Counted from the first letter of the stretch, positions 7,908 to 15,502 are shown. The stretch: DNA of 24,737 nt from Alphaproteobacteria bacterium (GCA_030743445.1 JASLSL010000043.1:1-24737), one strand, 5' to 3'. Translations and numbers: made by a program. The notes: generated from the sequence alone by a model not told the origin.

Positions 7908-9191
7908 ATGACGTCGCGATTTAAATGTGCAGCCGTCGCGCTGCTGCTGGTTGTCGTCGCCGGTTGCGGATACTTTCCGCGCTCGCCCGGTCCCGCCGCC
8001 GTCGCCGCGGCGGACCAGCTTCGGTCGGATATCGTCACCTACCGCACGACCCATCAACTCGGCATCGAGCCGTCATCGCCGGCCCTCCATACCTTCGCCG
8101 AGGTCTTCGACCGGGTGCGAGCCGATTACGTGCGGCCGGTCGACGAAGCGGCGCTCATGGCCGCGGCCAAGAAGGGCATGTACAAGGCCCATCCGAATCC
8201 GGACAAGGTCGCCGACCGGGAGCTGGTGATGGCGGCGATCGGTGGCATGTTGGAATCGCTCGACCGCTACAGCAACTATCTCGACACCGAGGAATGGCGC
8301 GCCATGCGCGAGCAGACGCGCGGCCAGTTCGGCGGCCTCGGCATCGAGGTGCGCAAGGGCGACAAGTACATCGAGGTGGTCTCGCCGATCGACGACACGC
8401 CGGCAGCGCGCGCCGGGCTGCGCTCGGGCGATAAAATCACCCACGCCGACGGCGAGTCGCTCGCCGGGCTGAACCTGCGCGCGGCCGTCCGGCGCCTGCG
8501 GGGCGACGTCGGCGAGCCGATCGTTCTGACCATCTTGCGCGGCGGCGGCAAGCCATTCGACGTGAAAATCGTGCGCGACCTGATCAAAATCACCGGGGTG
8601 CGCTGGGAGTTGAAGGGCGATGTCGGTTTCGTCCGGGTCACCGCCTTCACCCGGAACGTGACCGACCGGCTGGAGGACGCGGTCGAGGCGGTTCGCAAAA
8701 AGCTCGGCGGCCGCATGCGGGGATTGATCGTCGACCTGCGCAACAACCCGGGCGGCCTGTTCGACGAGTCGCTGGAAATGTCGGACGCGTTCCTCGAGAC
8801 CGGGATCATTGTGTCGACTCGCGGTCGGGCGAACGAGAGGCAGCACACCGCCCGCAGCGGCGATATCTCCAACGGCGCGCCCATGGTCGTGTTGATCAAC
8901 AACGGGTCGGCCTCGGCGTCCGAGATCGTCGCCGGCGCGCTGAGAGACCGGCACCGCGCCGTGCTGGTCGGGATCAAGAGCTTCGGCAAGGGGACGGTGC
9001 AGACGATCATACCGCTCGGCGGCAACGACGCCCTGAAGCTGACGACCGCGGTCTACCTGACGCCGTCCGGGGCTTCGGTCGAGGGCGGCATCGCACCCGA
9101 CATCGTCGTCGAGATGGACAAGGAGCGCGAAGGTGACGAGCAGCTCGAGCGCGCGCTCGAGGTGATCAGGACGCTGTCTCCGCGCTCGTGA
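7908..9191 (+). CDS. C-terminal processing protease (S41A, CtpA family), lipoprotein
   Basis: A 427-residue serine protease of family S41. The N-terminus is a lipoprotein signal with a hydrophobic stretch and lipobox VAGC, giving lipidated Cys20, so the enzyme should sit on the periplasmic face of a membrane. A PDZ domain spans about 140-215 (GGLGIEV, AARAGLRSGDKI). The protease domain has DLRNNPGG (276-283) and the catalytic dyad Ser336 (in NNGSASASEI) and Lys361 (SFGKG), exactly 25 residues apart as in the family, with Gln365 also present. ATG 7908 is chosen because of the GGGGA upstream and the clean signal peptide; a TTG at 7890 adds nothing sensible. CtpA enzymes trim or degrade periplasmic proteins, often cell-wall hydrolases. 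The 3' end overlaps the convergent YkgJ-like gene by 26 bp. Confidence 0.92.
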   Translation: MTSRFKCAAVALLLVVVAGCGYFPRSPGPAAVAAADQLRSDIVTYRTTHQLGIEPSSPALHTFAEVFDRVRADYVRPVDEAALMAAAKKGMYKAHPNPDKVADRELVMAAIGGMLESLDRYSNYLDTEEWRAMREQTRGQFGGLGIEVRKGDKYIEVVSPIDDTPAARAGLRSGDKITHADGESLAGLNLRAAVRRLRGDVGEPIVLTILRGGGKPFDVKIVRDLIKITGVRWELKGDVGFVRVTAFTRNVTDRLEDAVEAVRKKLGGRMRGLIVDLRNNPGGLFDESLEMSDAFLETGIIVSTRGRANERQHTARSGDISNGAPMVVLINNGSASASEIVAGALRDRHRAVLVGIKSFGKGTVQTIIPLGGNDALKLTTAVYLTPSGASVEGGIAPDIVVEMDKEREGDEQLERALEVIRTLSPRS

Positions 9192-9972
9192 CGTAATCGC
9201 TGCCCCGCCGGTGCAGGCGAGCGGCATCGAGGACGGCCTCGTCGGCAAGCCAGGTCTTTGCGATGTCGGGATCGTCGAGCGCGATTCGCAACGCCGCCGT
9301 CAGCTCCAATCCCTCGCAACGTTTCCCGCGTTCGCGCAGCGCCGTCGCCAAACCGACCTGCGCGCTGTTGAAGATCATCTTGGGCGCCAACAGGAAGGTT
9401 TCCTCCCGCTTGCCCGTGTGCACCGCTTCGATGACGCCCCGGTAGTCGTTATACAAGTCCTCGCAGAACCCGGCGTCCTCGGAGAAACCGCCGCGGCACA
9501 TGAACGGCCGCGCCGGGTGGATCGAGCAGGCGCCGTCCTCCAAGAGACCGCACGCAAGCCCGGCGGCGAACCGCTCGCCGGTCGACCGGCCCGCGATCTC
9601 TTCGCTGCGTTCCTCGAGGTGCCGCTTCAAGGTATCGAGCTCGGCCGGCGTGCGCGTCTCGCGCAAATATGCCGCGGCGGCCAACACCTCGGGCGCGGTG
9701 ACCATCACGGTCTGATGGCAGCACCAGGAGCATCCCTTGCGGCAGGCATAGGCCGGCTGATCGACCTCGACGTCGCGCCAGACATCCTCGGTGACGGCGA
9801 CCGCCTTCGCCACGGTCTCCAGGAGAGAGTCCGATGTCAACGTCTGGCCGAGCGTGGCAGCCGACTCCTCGAAGATCGCCTGCATCGTCGCCGGCTCGAG
9901 CAGGTTCTCGACCAGGGCTTGCACGTCGGCGCCGTCGATTTCCGCCGGCTCGGCGTTTCGATCGTCGGTCAT
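9166..9972 (-). CDS. YkgJ-family cysteine-cluster protein
   Basis: A 268-residue soluble protein with the YkgJ/UPF0153 cysteine pattern, thought to bind zinc or an iron-sulfur cluster. The pattern is Cys77, Cys81, Cys84, Cys85 (CRKGCSWCCH), Cys141, Cys149 (GACSIHPARP) and Cys159 in RPFMCR, the hallmark end of the motif. An N-terminal extension of about 70 residues and a C-terminal helical region of about 90 residues surround it. The start ATG 9972 has GAGGAG close upstream. The gene is antiparallel to the protease and overlaps its last 26 bases tail to tail, so each stop lies inside the other gene. The biochemical role of the family is poorly defined. Confidence 0.88.
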   Translation of the reverse strand: MTDDRNAEPAEIDGADVQALVENLLEPATMQAIFEESAATLGQTLTSDSLLETVAKAVAVTEDVWRDVEVDQPAYACRKGCSWCCHQTVMVTAPEVLAAAAYLRETRTPAELDTLKRHLEERSEEIAGRSTGERFAAGLACGLLEDGACSIHPARPFMCRGGFSEDAGFCEDLYNDYRGVIEAVHTGKREETFLLAPKMIFNSAQVGLATALRERGKRCEGLELTAALRIALDDPDIAKTWLADEAVLDAARLHRRGSDYVTSAETAS

Positions 9973-10075
9973 CGGATAGCTCCTCGCCCCAATCCCAGGG
10001 GTTCACACTGTGCCCAGGCGTGGATGTCGTCAATGGCCGGTTGCCGGCGCGGGATTCAGGATTAATTGATTCATT

Positions 10076-10090
10076 TGCGAATTGTTCGCA
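10076..10090. promoter_or_regulatory. inverted repeat in divergent promoter region
   Basis: TGCGAA-TTG-TTCGCA is a perfect 6+3+6 inverted repeat between the divergent YkgJ-like and small exported protein genes. Downstream, a separate 7-bp hairpin CGCCCGC/GCGGGCG (10103-10121) lies in the probable leader of the exported protein. The first element looks like a dimer-binding operator, but I cannot name a regulator. Confidence 0.3.
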
Positions 10091-10141
10091 GAATCGCTTC
10101 GTCGCCCGCGATCGGCGGGCGCTTTACAGGGGGGAATATCC

Positions 10142-10402
10142 ATGAAACGCATTCTCGTGGCGGCCGCGGTGCTCGTGGCCATGACGTCTCCGGCCTTTGC
10201 CAAACACTGTCCGAAGGATGCCGCGATCATCGACAAATCCCTGCCAATGGCAAAGGGATTGGACAAAATGCAGATGACGAAGGTCAAGGAAATGCGCGAC
10301 AGAGGCATGGCTCTTCATAAAAGCGGAAAACATGGGGAGTCGATCAAAGTCCTGCACGAGGCGATAAAAATTCTCGGGGTCGAGCCTTACAAGCCAATGT
10401 GA
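10142..10402 (+). CDS. small exported protein (86 aa)
   Basis: An 86-residue protein with a textbook Sec signal peptide: positive start MKR, hydrophobic core, and probable cleavage after AFA at residue 20, before KHC. The mature part is about 66 residues, rich in Lys and Met, with one Cys (CPKDAA) and a predicted pair of helices (KVKEMRDRGMALHKSGK, then SIKVLHEAIKILG) that resembles a single TPR-like helical hairpin. The start ATG is preceded by AGGGGGGAA, a strong ribosome binding site. It probably resides in the periplasm. The family is not one I can name; a role in binding or scaffolding is only suggested by the helices. Confidence 0.8.
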   Translation: MKRILVAAAVLVAMTSPAFAKHCPKDAAIIDKSLPMAKGLDKMQMTKVKEMRDRGMALHKSGKHGESIKVLHEAIKILGVEPYKPM

Positions 10403-10437
10403 CGGCGCGGTAGACCTGACCCTACCCAGTAGGGACG

Positions 10438-10458
10438 AGCCCCGCCATCGGCGGGGTT
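10438..10458 (+). terminator. GC-rich hairpin after the small exported protein
   Basis: AGCCCCGCC and GGCGGGGTT form a 9-bp stem (one G-T pair) around a 3-base loop, 36 bases after the stop of the exported protein. There is no clean T-run, so termination may be partial. A processing or stability hairpin is the alternative. Confidence 0.45.
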
Positions 10459-10525
10459 CGGTCGTTCAGCGGCGACACTTGCGCCAAGGAAACGCTTGGT
10501 TTTCCTTGGTTTTTCCCAGTAATCG

Positions 10526-10538
10526 CCAAATATTGGCC
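10526..10538. repeat. short palindrome GCCAA-ATA-TTGGC
   Basis: A perfect 5+3+5 inverted repeat upstream of the small ORF at 10590. The surrounding AT-richer stretch (10500-10560) is the likeliest promoter area in this 326-bp gap, though no good -35/-10 pair is clear. Confidence 0.25.
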
Positions 10539-10589
10539 TAGTAGTTGCATAATCACCGGTACCCGATTGGTTTTGCAATGGAGGGTCCG

Positions 10590-10640
10590 ATGTATCCCGA
10601 GAAAGATCATCCTTTGGACGGTCCGCACCCGACAGATTGA
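10590..10640 (+). CDS. possible 16-residue small ORF in a short terminated unit
   Basis: ATG 10590 opens a 16-codon frame (MYPEKDHPLDGPHPTD) ending in TGA at 10638-10640. A strong Shine-Dalgarno, GGAGGG at 10580-10585, is ideally spaced four bases before the ATG. A strong intrinsic terminator follows 38 bases after the stop. It could be a real microprotein or leader peptide, or an untranslated small RNA that contains a chance ORF. No similarity is recognised, and an ORF this short can arise by chance. Confidence 0.35.
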   Translation: MYPEKDHPLDGPHPTD

Positions 10641-10678
10641 CCAATAACGACGAGTTTTCTCTCTCCCTCCCCGACTAG

Positions 10679-10707
10679 GCCGCGCGCACGAACGCGCGGC
10701 TTTTTTT
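10679..10707 (+). terminator. strong intrinsic terminator
   Basis: GCCGCGCG (10679-10686) pairs perfectly with CGCGCGGC (10693-10700) around a 6-base loop, followed at once by seven T residues (10701-10707). Orientation is rightward, so it ends the short unit at about 10540-10707 and/or the exported-protein transcript, just before the convergent SpmAB-like gene. Confidence 0.88.
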
Positions 10708-10728
10708 GCGTCTGCCGTGAGCGATCGA

Positions 10729-12060
10729 CTAAGCCGCGTACAGAAGCGAGCAGATAAAAACGGCGGCGGCGATGCCGGCGAGGTCGGCGGTCAGCCCGGC
10801 GGCGAGCGCGTGGCGGATGCGGCGAATGTGGACCGCGCCGAAATAGACCGCGAGCACGTAGAAGGTCGTCTCGGTCGAACCCTGCAGCGTGCTCACCAGA
10901 TAGCCGGTGTAGCTGTCGGGGCCGATCGCCGGGTTCTCGATGATCGCGGCGAGGATGCCGTAGGCGCCGGATCCCGAGAGCGGCCGCAGCAGCGCCATCG
11001 GCAGCGCGTCCGCCGGCAGGCCGAAGCGGCCGGTGATCGCACCCAGCGGTCCGACGATCATCTCCATCCCGCCCGAGGCCCGGAACATCCCGACCGCGAC
11101 CAGGATCGCCACGAGATAGGGGATGATGCGCACCGCGACCTGGAAGCCGTCGCGCGCGCCCTCGACGAAGACCTCGTAGACCCGGACCCGCTTGGCGACG
11201 CCGAAGCCCAACAGCGCCACCATCAGCCCCGGAATGATCCAGGGCGAGATCGCGCCGCCGAAGGAGATCGCGAGCGGGATCAGCGCCAGCACCCCGGCGA
11301 GCGCCACGGCCGAGACCCAGCCGGGATAGGCGCTGCCGGCGTCGACCGCGGCCTCGGCCTCGCGGACCGCGCCTTCGCTCTCGGGGGCGGCGTCGATCTC
11401 GTAGTCCTCGGGCGGCGGCCTGTCTTCGGCCGAAGTCGGCGCGCCGGCGGTGACCGGGAAGTAACGGCTGTAGAGCTTGGCCGCGATCACCGCGACGATG
11501 GTCGAGCATAGCGTCGCGAACAACGTGGTCGGCAGGATGCCGGCCGGGTCCTGCGATCCGGCGGCGGCGCGCAGCGCGATCACCCCGGTCGGCAGGAGGG
11601 TGACGCTCGAGGTGTTGATCGCGAGGAACAGCACCATCGAGTTGGTCGCGGTGCCCTTCACCGGGTTGAGCTTATCGAGCTCCTGCATCGCGCGAATGCC
11701 GAACGGGGTCGCCGCGTTGCCGAGCCCCATCACGTTGGCCGAGAGGTTGAGGATCATCGCCCCCATCGCCGGGTGCTCGGCCGGCACCTCGGGGAAGAGC
11801 CGCACCATCACCGGGCGCAACAGGCGCGCGATGATGGTCAGGAGGCCGCCTTCCTCGGCCACCTTCATCAGGCCGAGGAACAGCGCCATCACCCCGATCA
11901 ACCCGATCGCCAGGGTCACCGCGTCGGTCGCGGTGTCGACCATGCCGCCGGCGAGCGCCTCCATCGGCGAGGCCGTGTTCTCGACTTCCTGCCACGTGAT
12001 CTCGCGATAGCCCGCGATCAGGAACGAGATCAGCACGATGGCGAAGAAGACGGCGTTCAT
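10729..12060 (-). CDS. fused SpmA/SpmB-like nucleoside-recognition (Gate) membrane protein
   Basis: A 443-residue polytopic membrane protein. The N-terminal half starts MNAVFFAIVLISFLIAG and contains MGLGNAATPFGIRAM and NTSSVTLLPTGVIALR, hallmarks of SpmA. After an acidic, Pro-rich cytoplasmic linker at about 205-250, the C-terminal half contains RIIPYLVAILVAVGMFRASGG, RPLSGSGAYG and GSTETTFYVLAVYFG, hallmarks of SpmB. The two 'nucleoside recognition' domains are separate proteins in Bacillus but one protein here, as is usual in Gram-negatives. Sporulation is not implied. The family is thought to transport or gate small molecules. It lies six bases downstream of the aminotransferase stop and is surely co-transcribed with it. 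Confidence 0.9.
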   Translation of the reverse strand: MNAVFFAIVLISFLIAGYREITWQEVENTASPMEALAGGMVDTATDAVTLAIGLIGVMALFLGLMKVAEEGGLLTIIARLLRPVMVRLFPEVPAEHPAMGAMILNLSANVMGLGNAATPFGIRAMQELDKLNPVKGTATNSMVLFLAINTSSVTLLPTGVIALRAAAGSQDPAGILPTTLFATLCSTIVAVIAAKLYSRYFPVTAGAPTSAEDRPPPEDYEIDAAPESEGAVREAEAAVDAGSAYPGWVSAVALAGVLALIPLAISFGGAISPWIIPGLMVALLGFGVAKRVRVYEVFVEGARDGFQVAVRIIPYLVAILVAVGMFRASGGMEMIVGPLGAITGRFGLPADALPMALLRPLSGSGAYGILAAIIENPAIGPDSYTGYLVSTLQGSTETTFYVLAVYFGAVHIRRIRHALAAGLTADLAGIAAAVFICSLLYAA

Positions 12061-12066
12061 GCGGGC

Positions 12067-13383
12067 TCAGTCCGGCAGCACGCCGCCATAGGCCGAGAGG
12101 AACTCGTCGAAGGCGTCGGCGAATTGGTCGAATTCCTGGTCGCTGACCGCGAGGGAGATGCTCATGAAGCCCTTGCGCGTGGTGAAGAACCCGCCGAGGT
12201 TCATCTCGAGCTGGAACAGCTTGCGCGCCGCGGGCGAGATGTCCTTGATGTCGGCCGGCCGGCGCACCTTCTCGCGCTTCAGGTGGATAGACAGCATCGA
12301 GCCCATGCCGACCGCCTGCGCCGGGGCGCCGTGGCGCCGGGCGATTTCGTTGAGGCGCTCGCGGAACGCGTCGCCGCGGGCATTCAGCGCGTCGGCCGCC
12401 TCGGCGGTGAAGATCTTGGTCAGGCCCGCGACCCCGGCCGCCATGGTCACCACGTTGTTGTTGAAGGTGCCGGCGTGGGGCAGGGCGTCCTCGCGCCTCG
12501 GGTCGAAGCGCTCCATCATGTCCCGGCGGCCGCCGAACGCGCCGAAGGTCATGCCGCCGCCGAGATACTTGCCGAAGGCGGTCAGGTCCGGGGTCACGCC
12601 GATGCGCTTCTGCATCCCGCCGGACGACAGCCGCGAGGTCATCACCTCGTCGAAGATCAGCACGATGCCGTGCTCGTCCGCACCCTCGCGCAGCGCCGCC
12701 AGGAACTCCGGGTCGCCCGGGATGCTGCCGCCGGTGCCGGCAAGCGGCTCGACCAGCACCGCCGCCAGGTCCGCCGCGTGCTCGGCCATCAGCGCCTTGG
12801 CGCCTTGCGCGTCGTTGTAGACGCCCATCACCACCGGGTAGGGCACGTCGATCGGCGAGCCGCCGCCGCCATGGCCCAGCACGCCGCCGTGGTAGCTGCC
12901 CTCGAACATCAAGAGGTGGGTCTTGGCCGTCACCGCGCGCGCCAGCCCGATCGCCAGCAAATTGCCCTCGGTGCCGGAATTGGTGAACCGCACCATGTCC
13001 AAGGACGGAAAGCGCGCGCACATCAAATCGGCGAGCTGGCTCTCGTAGTCGCACGGCGCCCCGAGGCCGATGCCGCCGGCGAGCGCCGCCTCGACCGCTT
13101 CTTGTATCACCGGGTTGGAGTGGCCGTAGAGCCCCGCTGTGTAGTCGCCGAGGAAGTCCACATACTCGTTGCCGTCGAGGTCCCAGAGGTGCGAGCCCCG
13201 GCCCCGGGCGATGGTCACTGGGAACGGGTCGTAATAGAGCGATGTGCGGGTGTTGGCGCCGGGCATGGTGCGGCAGGCCTCTTCGAACCGCGCCTCGCTC
13301 TTCGGGTTGGCGGCCACATACCGCGCCTCGACGTCGGCGACCGCCGCGTCCAAATCGAGGTTCCGCTTGGCTCGTCCGGTCAT
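12067..13383 (-). CDS. class III aminotransferase, glutamate-1-semialdehyde aminomutase-like
   Basis: A 438-residue PLP enzyme of fold type I. The PLP-contacting SGTEG is at 136-140 and YHGG at 164-167; the aspartate that holds the pyridine nitrogen is Asp245 (IFDEVMTSR), and the Schiff-base lysine is Lys272 (AFGKYLGGG). The overall layout (MPGANTRTSLYYDPFP near the start, HAGTFNNN later) is that of the HemL-like group, but that group also includes aminotransferases and aminomutases unrelated to tetrapyrroles. The context does not suggest haem synthesis, so I do not call it hemL. The start ATG 13383 has GGGAG upstream. It heads an operon with the SpmAB-like membrane protein, suggesting that an amino compound made or consumed here crosses the membrane. 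Confidence 0.88.
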   Translation of the reverse strand: MTGRAKRNLDLDAAVADVEARYVAANPKSEARFEEACRTMPGANTRTSLYYDPFPVTIARGRGSHLWDLDGNEYVDFLGDYTAGLYGHSNPVIQEAVEAALAGGIGLGAPCDYESQLADLMCARFPSLDMVRFTNSGTEGNLLAIGLARAVTAKTHLLMFEGSYHGGVLGHGGGGSPIDVPYPVVMGVYNDAQGAKALMAEHAADLAAVLVEPLAGTGGSIPGDPEFLAALREGADEHGIVLIFDEVMTSRLSSGGMQKRIGVTPDLTAFGKYLGGGMTFGAFGGRRDMMERFDPRREDALPHAGTFNNNVVTMAAGVAGLTKIFTAEAADALNARGDAFRERLNEIARRHGAPAQAVGMGSMLSIHLKREKVRRPADIKDISPAARKLFQLEMNLGGFFTTRKGFMSISLAVSDQEFDQFADAFDEFLSAYGGVLPD

Positions 13384-13446
13384 CGCCCTGGCTCCCGTTT
13401 TCCCGGCGCCATACTAGCGCAGCCGGGGCCAGGCGATACAGCGGCG

Positions 13447-13674
13447 CTATGTCGCCATACGGCCGATCCAGTGGACGAGGCGGTCGATCATACGGGTGGA
13501 GACGGTGCGACGGGCGTCGCGCAGCGAGGCGAGCCGGTCGCCCGCGACCGCGCGCTTGAAGAAATGGTCGAACCCGGGCAGCACCCGGCAAGTGACATCG
13601 GCGCCGCCGGCTTCCGCTGCCCGGCACAGCAGTTCCGCATCCTGGGCCGAGATTTGTGCGTCGCGCTCTCGCGC
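13447..13674 (-). pseudogene. C-terminal remnant of an alpha/beta hydrolase
   Basis: A minus-strand frame ending in TAG at 13447-13449 encodes the last 75 residues of a typical alpha/beta hydrolase: ERDAQISAQDAELL carries the late acid position and VLPGFDHFFKR the catalytic histidine. The rest of the gene, including the nucleophile serine, is absent. Just upstream a different frame reads HYPLIMRE, which resembles the strand that normally leads into GERD, so a one-base deletion near 13672 may have shifted the frame and the remnant may extend to about 13720. Base composition changes soon after, where the island begins. No N-terminal half is visible on the far side of the island. Confidence 0.7.
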
Positions 13675-13847
13675 ATGATGAGCGGGTAGTGGGTCAGTTT
13701 GACGGAGGTTCGTAAATAGCCAAGAACGGTCATTGAGCGTTTCAAAATCTCAATTACCAATGGGCGCTGTAGACATGTGCAGTGCGCCGCAATTACTTTG
13801 GTGAAAACGCCAGTTGTGTTACTCCGAGCTGCCCTCGGGATTCATTC
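13675..13847. other. left boundary of AT-richer island and leader of its first gene
   Basis: Composition falls from high GC to roughly even here. Candidate -35 hexamers TTGACG (about 13701) and TTGAGC (about 13735) occur, but neither has a good -10 partner. No gene is seen apart from the possible frameshifted hydrolase remnant. No integrase or obvious flanking direct repeat is seen. Confidence 0.4.
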
Positions 13848-14591
13848 ATGGAAGAAAAAGTGGTCGAGAATTGCAATACACTTTGGTCAATCATATTTAG
13901 TGAGACGGGATTCTGGTCAGCGATCTTCGGCGCAATTGTAGGCGCAGTTGCTGGCGGCTTGATCGCCTATATGATTCAAGTGAAGGCGTTGCGCGAAGGA
14001 AGGAATCAGCGCGATGGTGACCACAGGAAGCTCCAGCAAGCGCTGGGGAACGCGCTGCTCTTCAAGATGATCAGGATTAATTCAAATTTCTACGGTATCC
14101 ACCAACATATCGAGGACCGCTTCGCAGACGCAGCACAGAGAGAATTCAAGGGTGAACCTTGGCAGTTCTATCTACCGATCGCCAATCCTCCCGATCCGGT
14201 CCATTTCTCCTCGGAGGAGATGGGCATGCTGTTGGCGTTAAAGAACGATGACGTGTTTAACACGGTTCTCCAAACGGATGTCATCCACAATAGCCTAATC
14301 GAAGTCGTTAAGGTCCTGAACGCCGAGCGCGAGGCATTAACCGAACGGTTCAAGGCCGATGAGTCCGACGGCACTATTCTCAGCAGCTTTCTAGATAAAG
14401 ATCAGATGATGGCCTTGCGGCCAAAAATGATCGTGGTGAACAGCCTTATTGAAGACGTTCGTGACCGCGCGAAGACGGATTTCGAGGAGTCCGTCGGGGC
14501 ACTGGACGGTCTCCACAAAGTGCTCCGAGACAATCTCGGGCTTGCATATAAGCTAGAGTCCAAGGTGAAGCCAACGGTGGCGTCGGCCTAG
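13848..14591 (+). CDS. unknown single-pass membrane protein, first gene of island pair
   Basis: A 247-residue protein with one transmembrane helix near the N-terminus (about 22-43, Gly/Ala-rich IFGAIVGAVAGGLIAYMI). KALREGRNQR follows it, so by the positive-inside rule the remaining 200 residues face the cytoplasm. That part is helical, with a probable coiled-coil start (45-75). I recognise no catalytic motif. ATG 13848 is preferred; an upstream in-frame start at 13782 would add a Cys-rich, unlikely extension. Base composition is clearly lower in GC than flanking genes (28 of 60 bases at 14401-14460, against 44 of 60 at 16141-16200). Its TAG is directly followed by the ATG of the nuclease-like gene. 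Membrane anchor plus nuclease is a common layout in phage-defence systems, so a sensor or membrane-tether role is inferred. Confidence 0.75.
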   Translation: MEEKVVENCNTLWSIIFSETGFWSAIFGAIVGAVAGGLIAYMIQVKALREGRNQRDGDHRKLQQALGNALLFKMIRINSNFYGIHQHIEDRFADAAQREFKGEPWQFYLPIANPPDPVHFSSEEMGMLLALKNDDVFNTVLQTDVIHNSLIEVVKVLNAEREALTERFKADESDGTILSSFLDKDQMMALRPKMIVVNSLIEDVRDRAKTDFEESVGALDGLHKVLRDNLGLAYKLESKVKPTVASA

Positions 14592-15449
14592 ATGTTCATA
14601 GACCAAGTCTTTCCCGCCGTCGTAGCTGAGAAAAGTACGTTGCAGGATCGGCTTGTCGCGGAGGCAATGGCCCGGGGCCTGACAACTGAACAGGCGGACG
14701 CAATTCTGTCGATTGTTCCAGAAGGACTAATTAAGGCTGGTTCCTTCCTCGACAAGATGACTGGCTTGTGGCGCTACGAGTTTGGATTTCCGTACGATAT
14801 CGCAGAGAATCTCGTATGGGGCACGCATATGTGGGTGCCAGTGGATTACCTGTTTGCTGCCCTGTTTTGCGCATACTTCCGATTGTCGGACGACAAACGT
14901 GCGGCTTATCTTGGGCGATTGGCAGACCCCGATGCACATCAGGCCACGCTCGTTGAGATGATCCCGGCACACAAAGTTAGTCCTGACGTTCCACTAGAGT
15001 TTGAGATTGCTGGTCTCGGTGTTGGGAATCGGACTGTGGACTGGGCAATAACACCTGAAGGTAATCGTATAGTACTACTGGACGTGAAGAGACGGACTAC
15101 CGATTTCATCAAACAGGCGGAGCTGATGGGCGGTGAGGGTGCTGCGCCAGAGCCAGACCACGATCCAGCACTTCTATTCCGAAGTGTGGAGCAGAAGTTC
15201 GCGCTGGCTGACCCGGCTGAACGACTTCAGGGCGTTTGGATTGTGACTGACATAAAGCAGGACGAGGAACATCTTCATAGCGCCTTTTCTGCCCTCGACG
15301 CGAGTAGAGTGCACTTCGCCATACTCGGGGACTGGAAGCCCGACGTCTATGTTCTGGTTCGGAGAGACGAGGATCGGCAATACTTGCTGGATCTATTTCA
15401 TGCTGAGCCATCTACACGCTTTACGTTCAGAAGGGCTGACAAAGGCTAA
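14592..15449 (+). CDS. PD-(D/E)XK nuclease-like protein, second gene of island pair
   Basis: A 285-residue soluble protein. The central part reads LEFEIAGLGVG (135-145), then VDWAI with Asp150, a short turn, then IVLLDVKRR with Asp164 and Lys166. This E...D...DxK arrangement on adjacent strands is the active-site signature of the PD-(D/E)XK nuclease fold. RSVEQKFA (197-204) may supply the helix that often follows. The N-terminal 130 residues are helical, and the C-terminal 80 have an alternating strand/helix pattern (GVWIVTDIK, HFAILGDWKPDVYVLVRR). The start ATG immediately follows the TAG of the membrane-protein gene, so translation is very probably coupled. Composition is AT-richer than the chromosome, pointing to transfer. 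Target (DNA or RNA, own or foreign) is unknown. Confidence 0.72.
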   Translation: MFIDQVFPAVVAEKSTLQDRLVAEAMARGLTTEQADAILSIVPEGLIKAGSFLDKMTGLWRYEFGFPYDIAENLVWGTHMWVPVDYLFAALFCAYFRLSDDKRAAYLGRLADPDAHQATLVEMIPAHKVSPDVPLEFEIAGLGVGNRTVDWAITPEGNRIVLLDVKRRTTDFIKQAELMGGEGAAPEPDHDPALLFRSVEQKFALADPAERLQGVWIVTDIKQDEEHLHSAFSALDASRVHFAILGDWKPDVYVLVRRDEDRQYLLDLFHAEPSTRFTFRRADKG

Positions 15450-15466
15450 TCAGCCTCTCGTACAAC

Positions 15467-15502
15467 GGGCGTCACGTGCTCGTTGCAGTCGCCCATCCAC
15501 CA
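15467..15502 (+). other. possible tRNA 3'-end-like fragment at island edge
   Basis: GGGCG (15467-15471) can pair with CGCCC (15490-15494), followed by ATCCACCA (15495-15502). The last part, GTTGCAGTCGCCCATCCACCA split over 15482-15502, resembles a tRNA T-arm and acceptor end, but the loop is too long and no anticodon arm or 5' half exists. It may be a decayed attachment-site remnant or chance. Confidence 0.2.

Noticed and set aside
10729..12060. A sporulation gene
   Set aside because: SpmA/SpmB names come from Bacillus; the fused form is widespread in non-sporulating Gram-negatives.
12067..13383. hemL, glutamate-1-semialdehyde aminomutase
   Set aside because: Sequence is of the broader class III group, and there is no tetrapyrrole gene nearby.
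11773..13689. A 638-codon plus-strand open frame opposite the aminotransferase and SpmAB-like genes
   Set aside because: Antisense shadow of strong genes, with low-complexity His/Arg/Val composition and no motif.
15440..15502. A complete tRNA gene at the island edge
   Set aside because: The T-loop is too long, and no anticodon arm, D arm or 5' acceptor strand can be folded.
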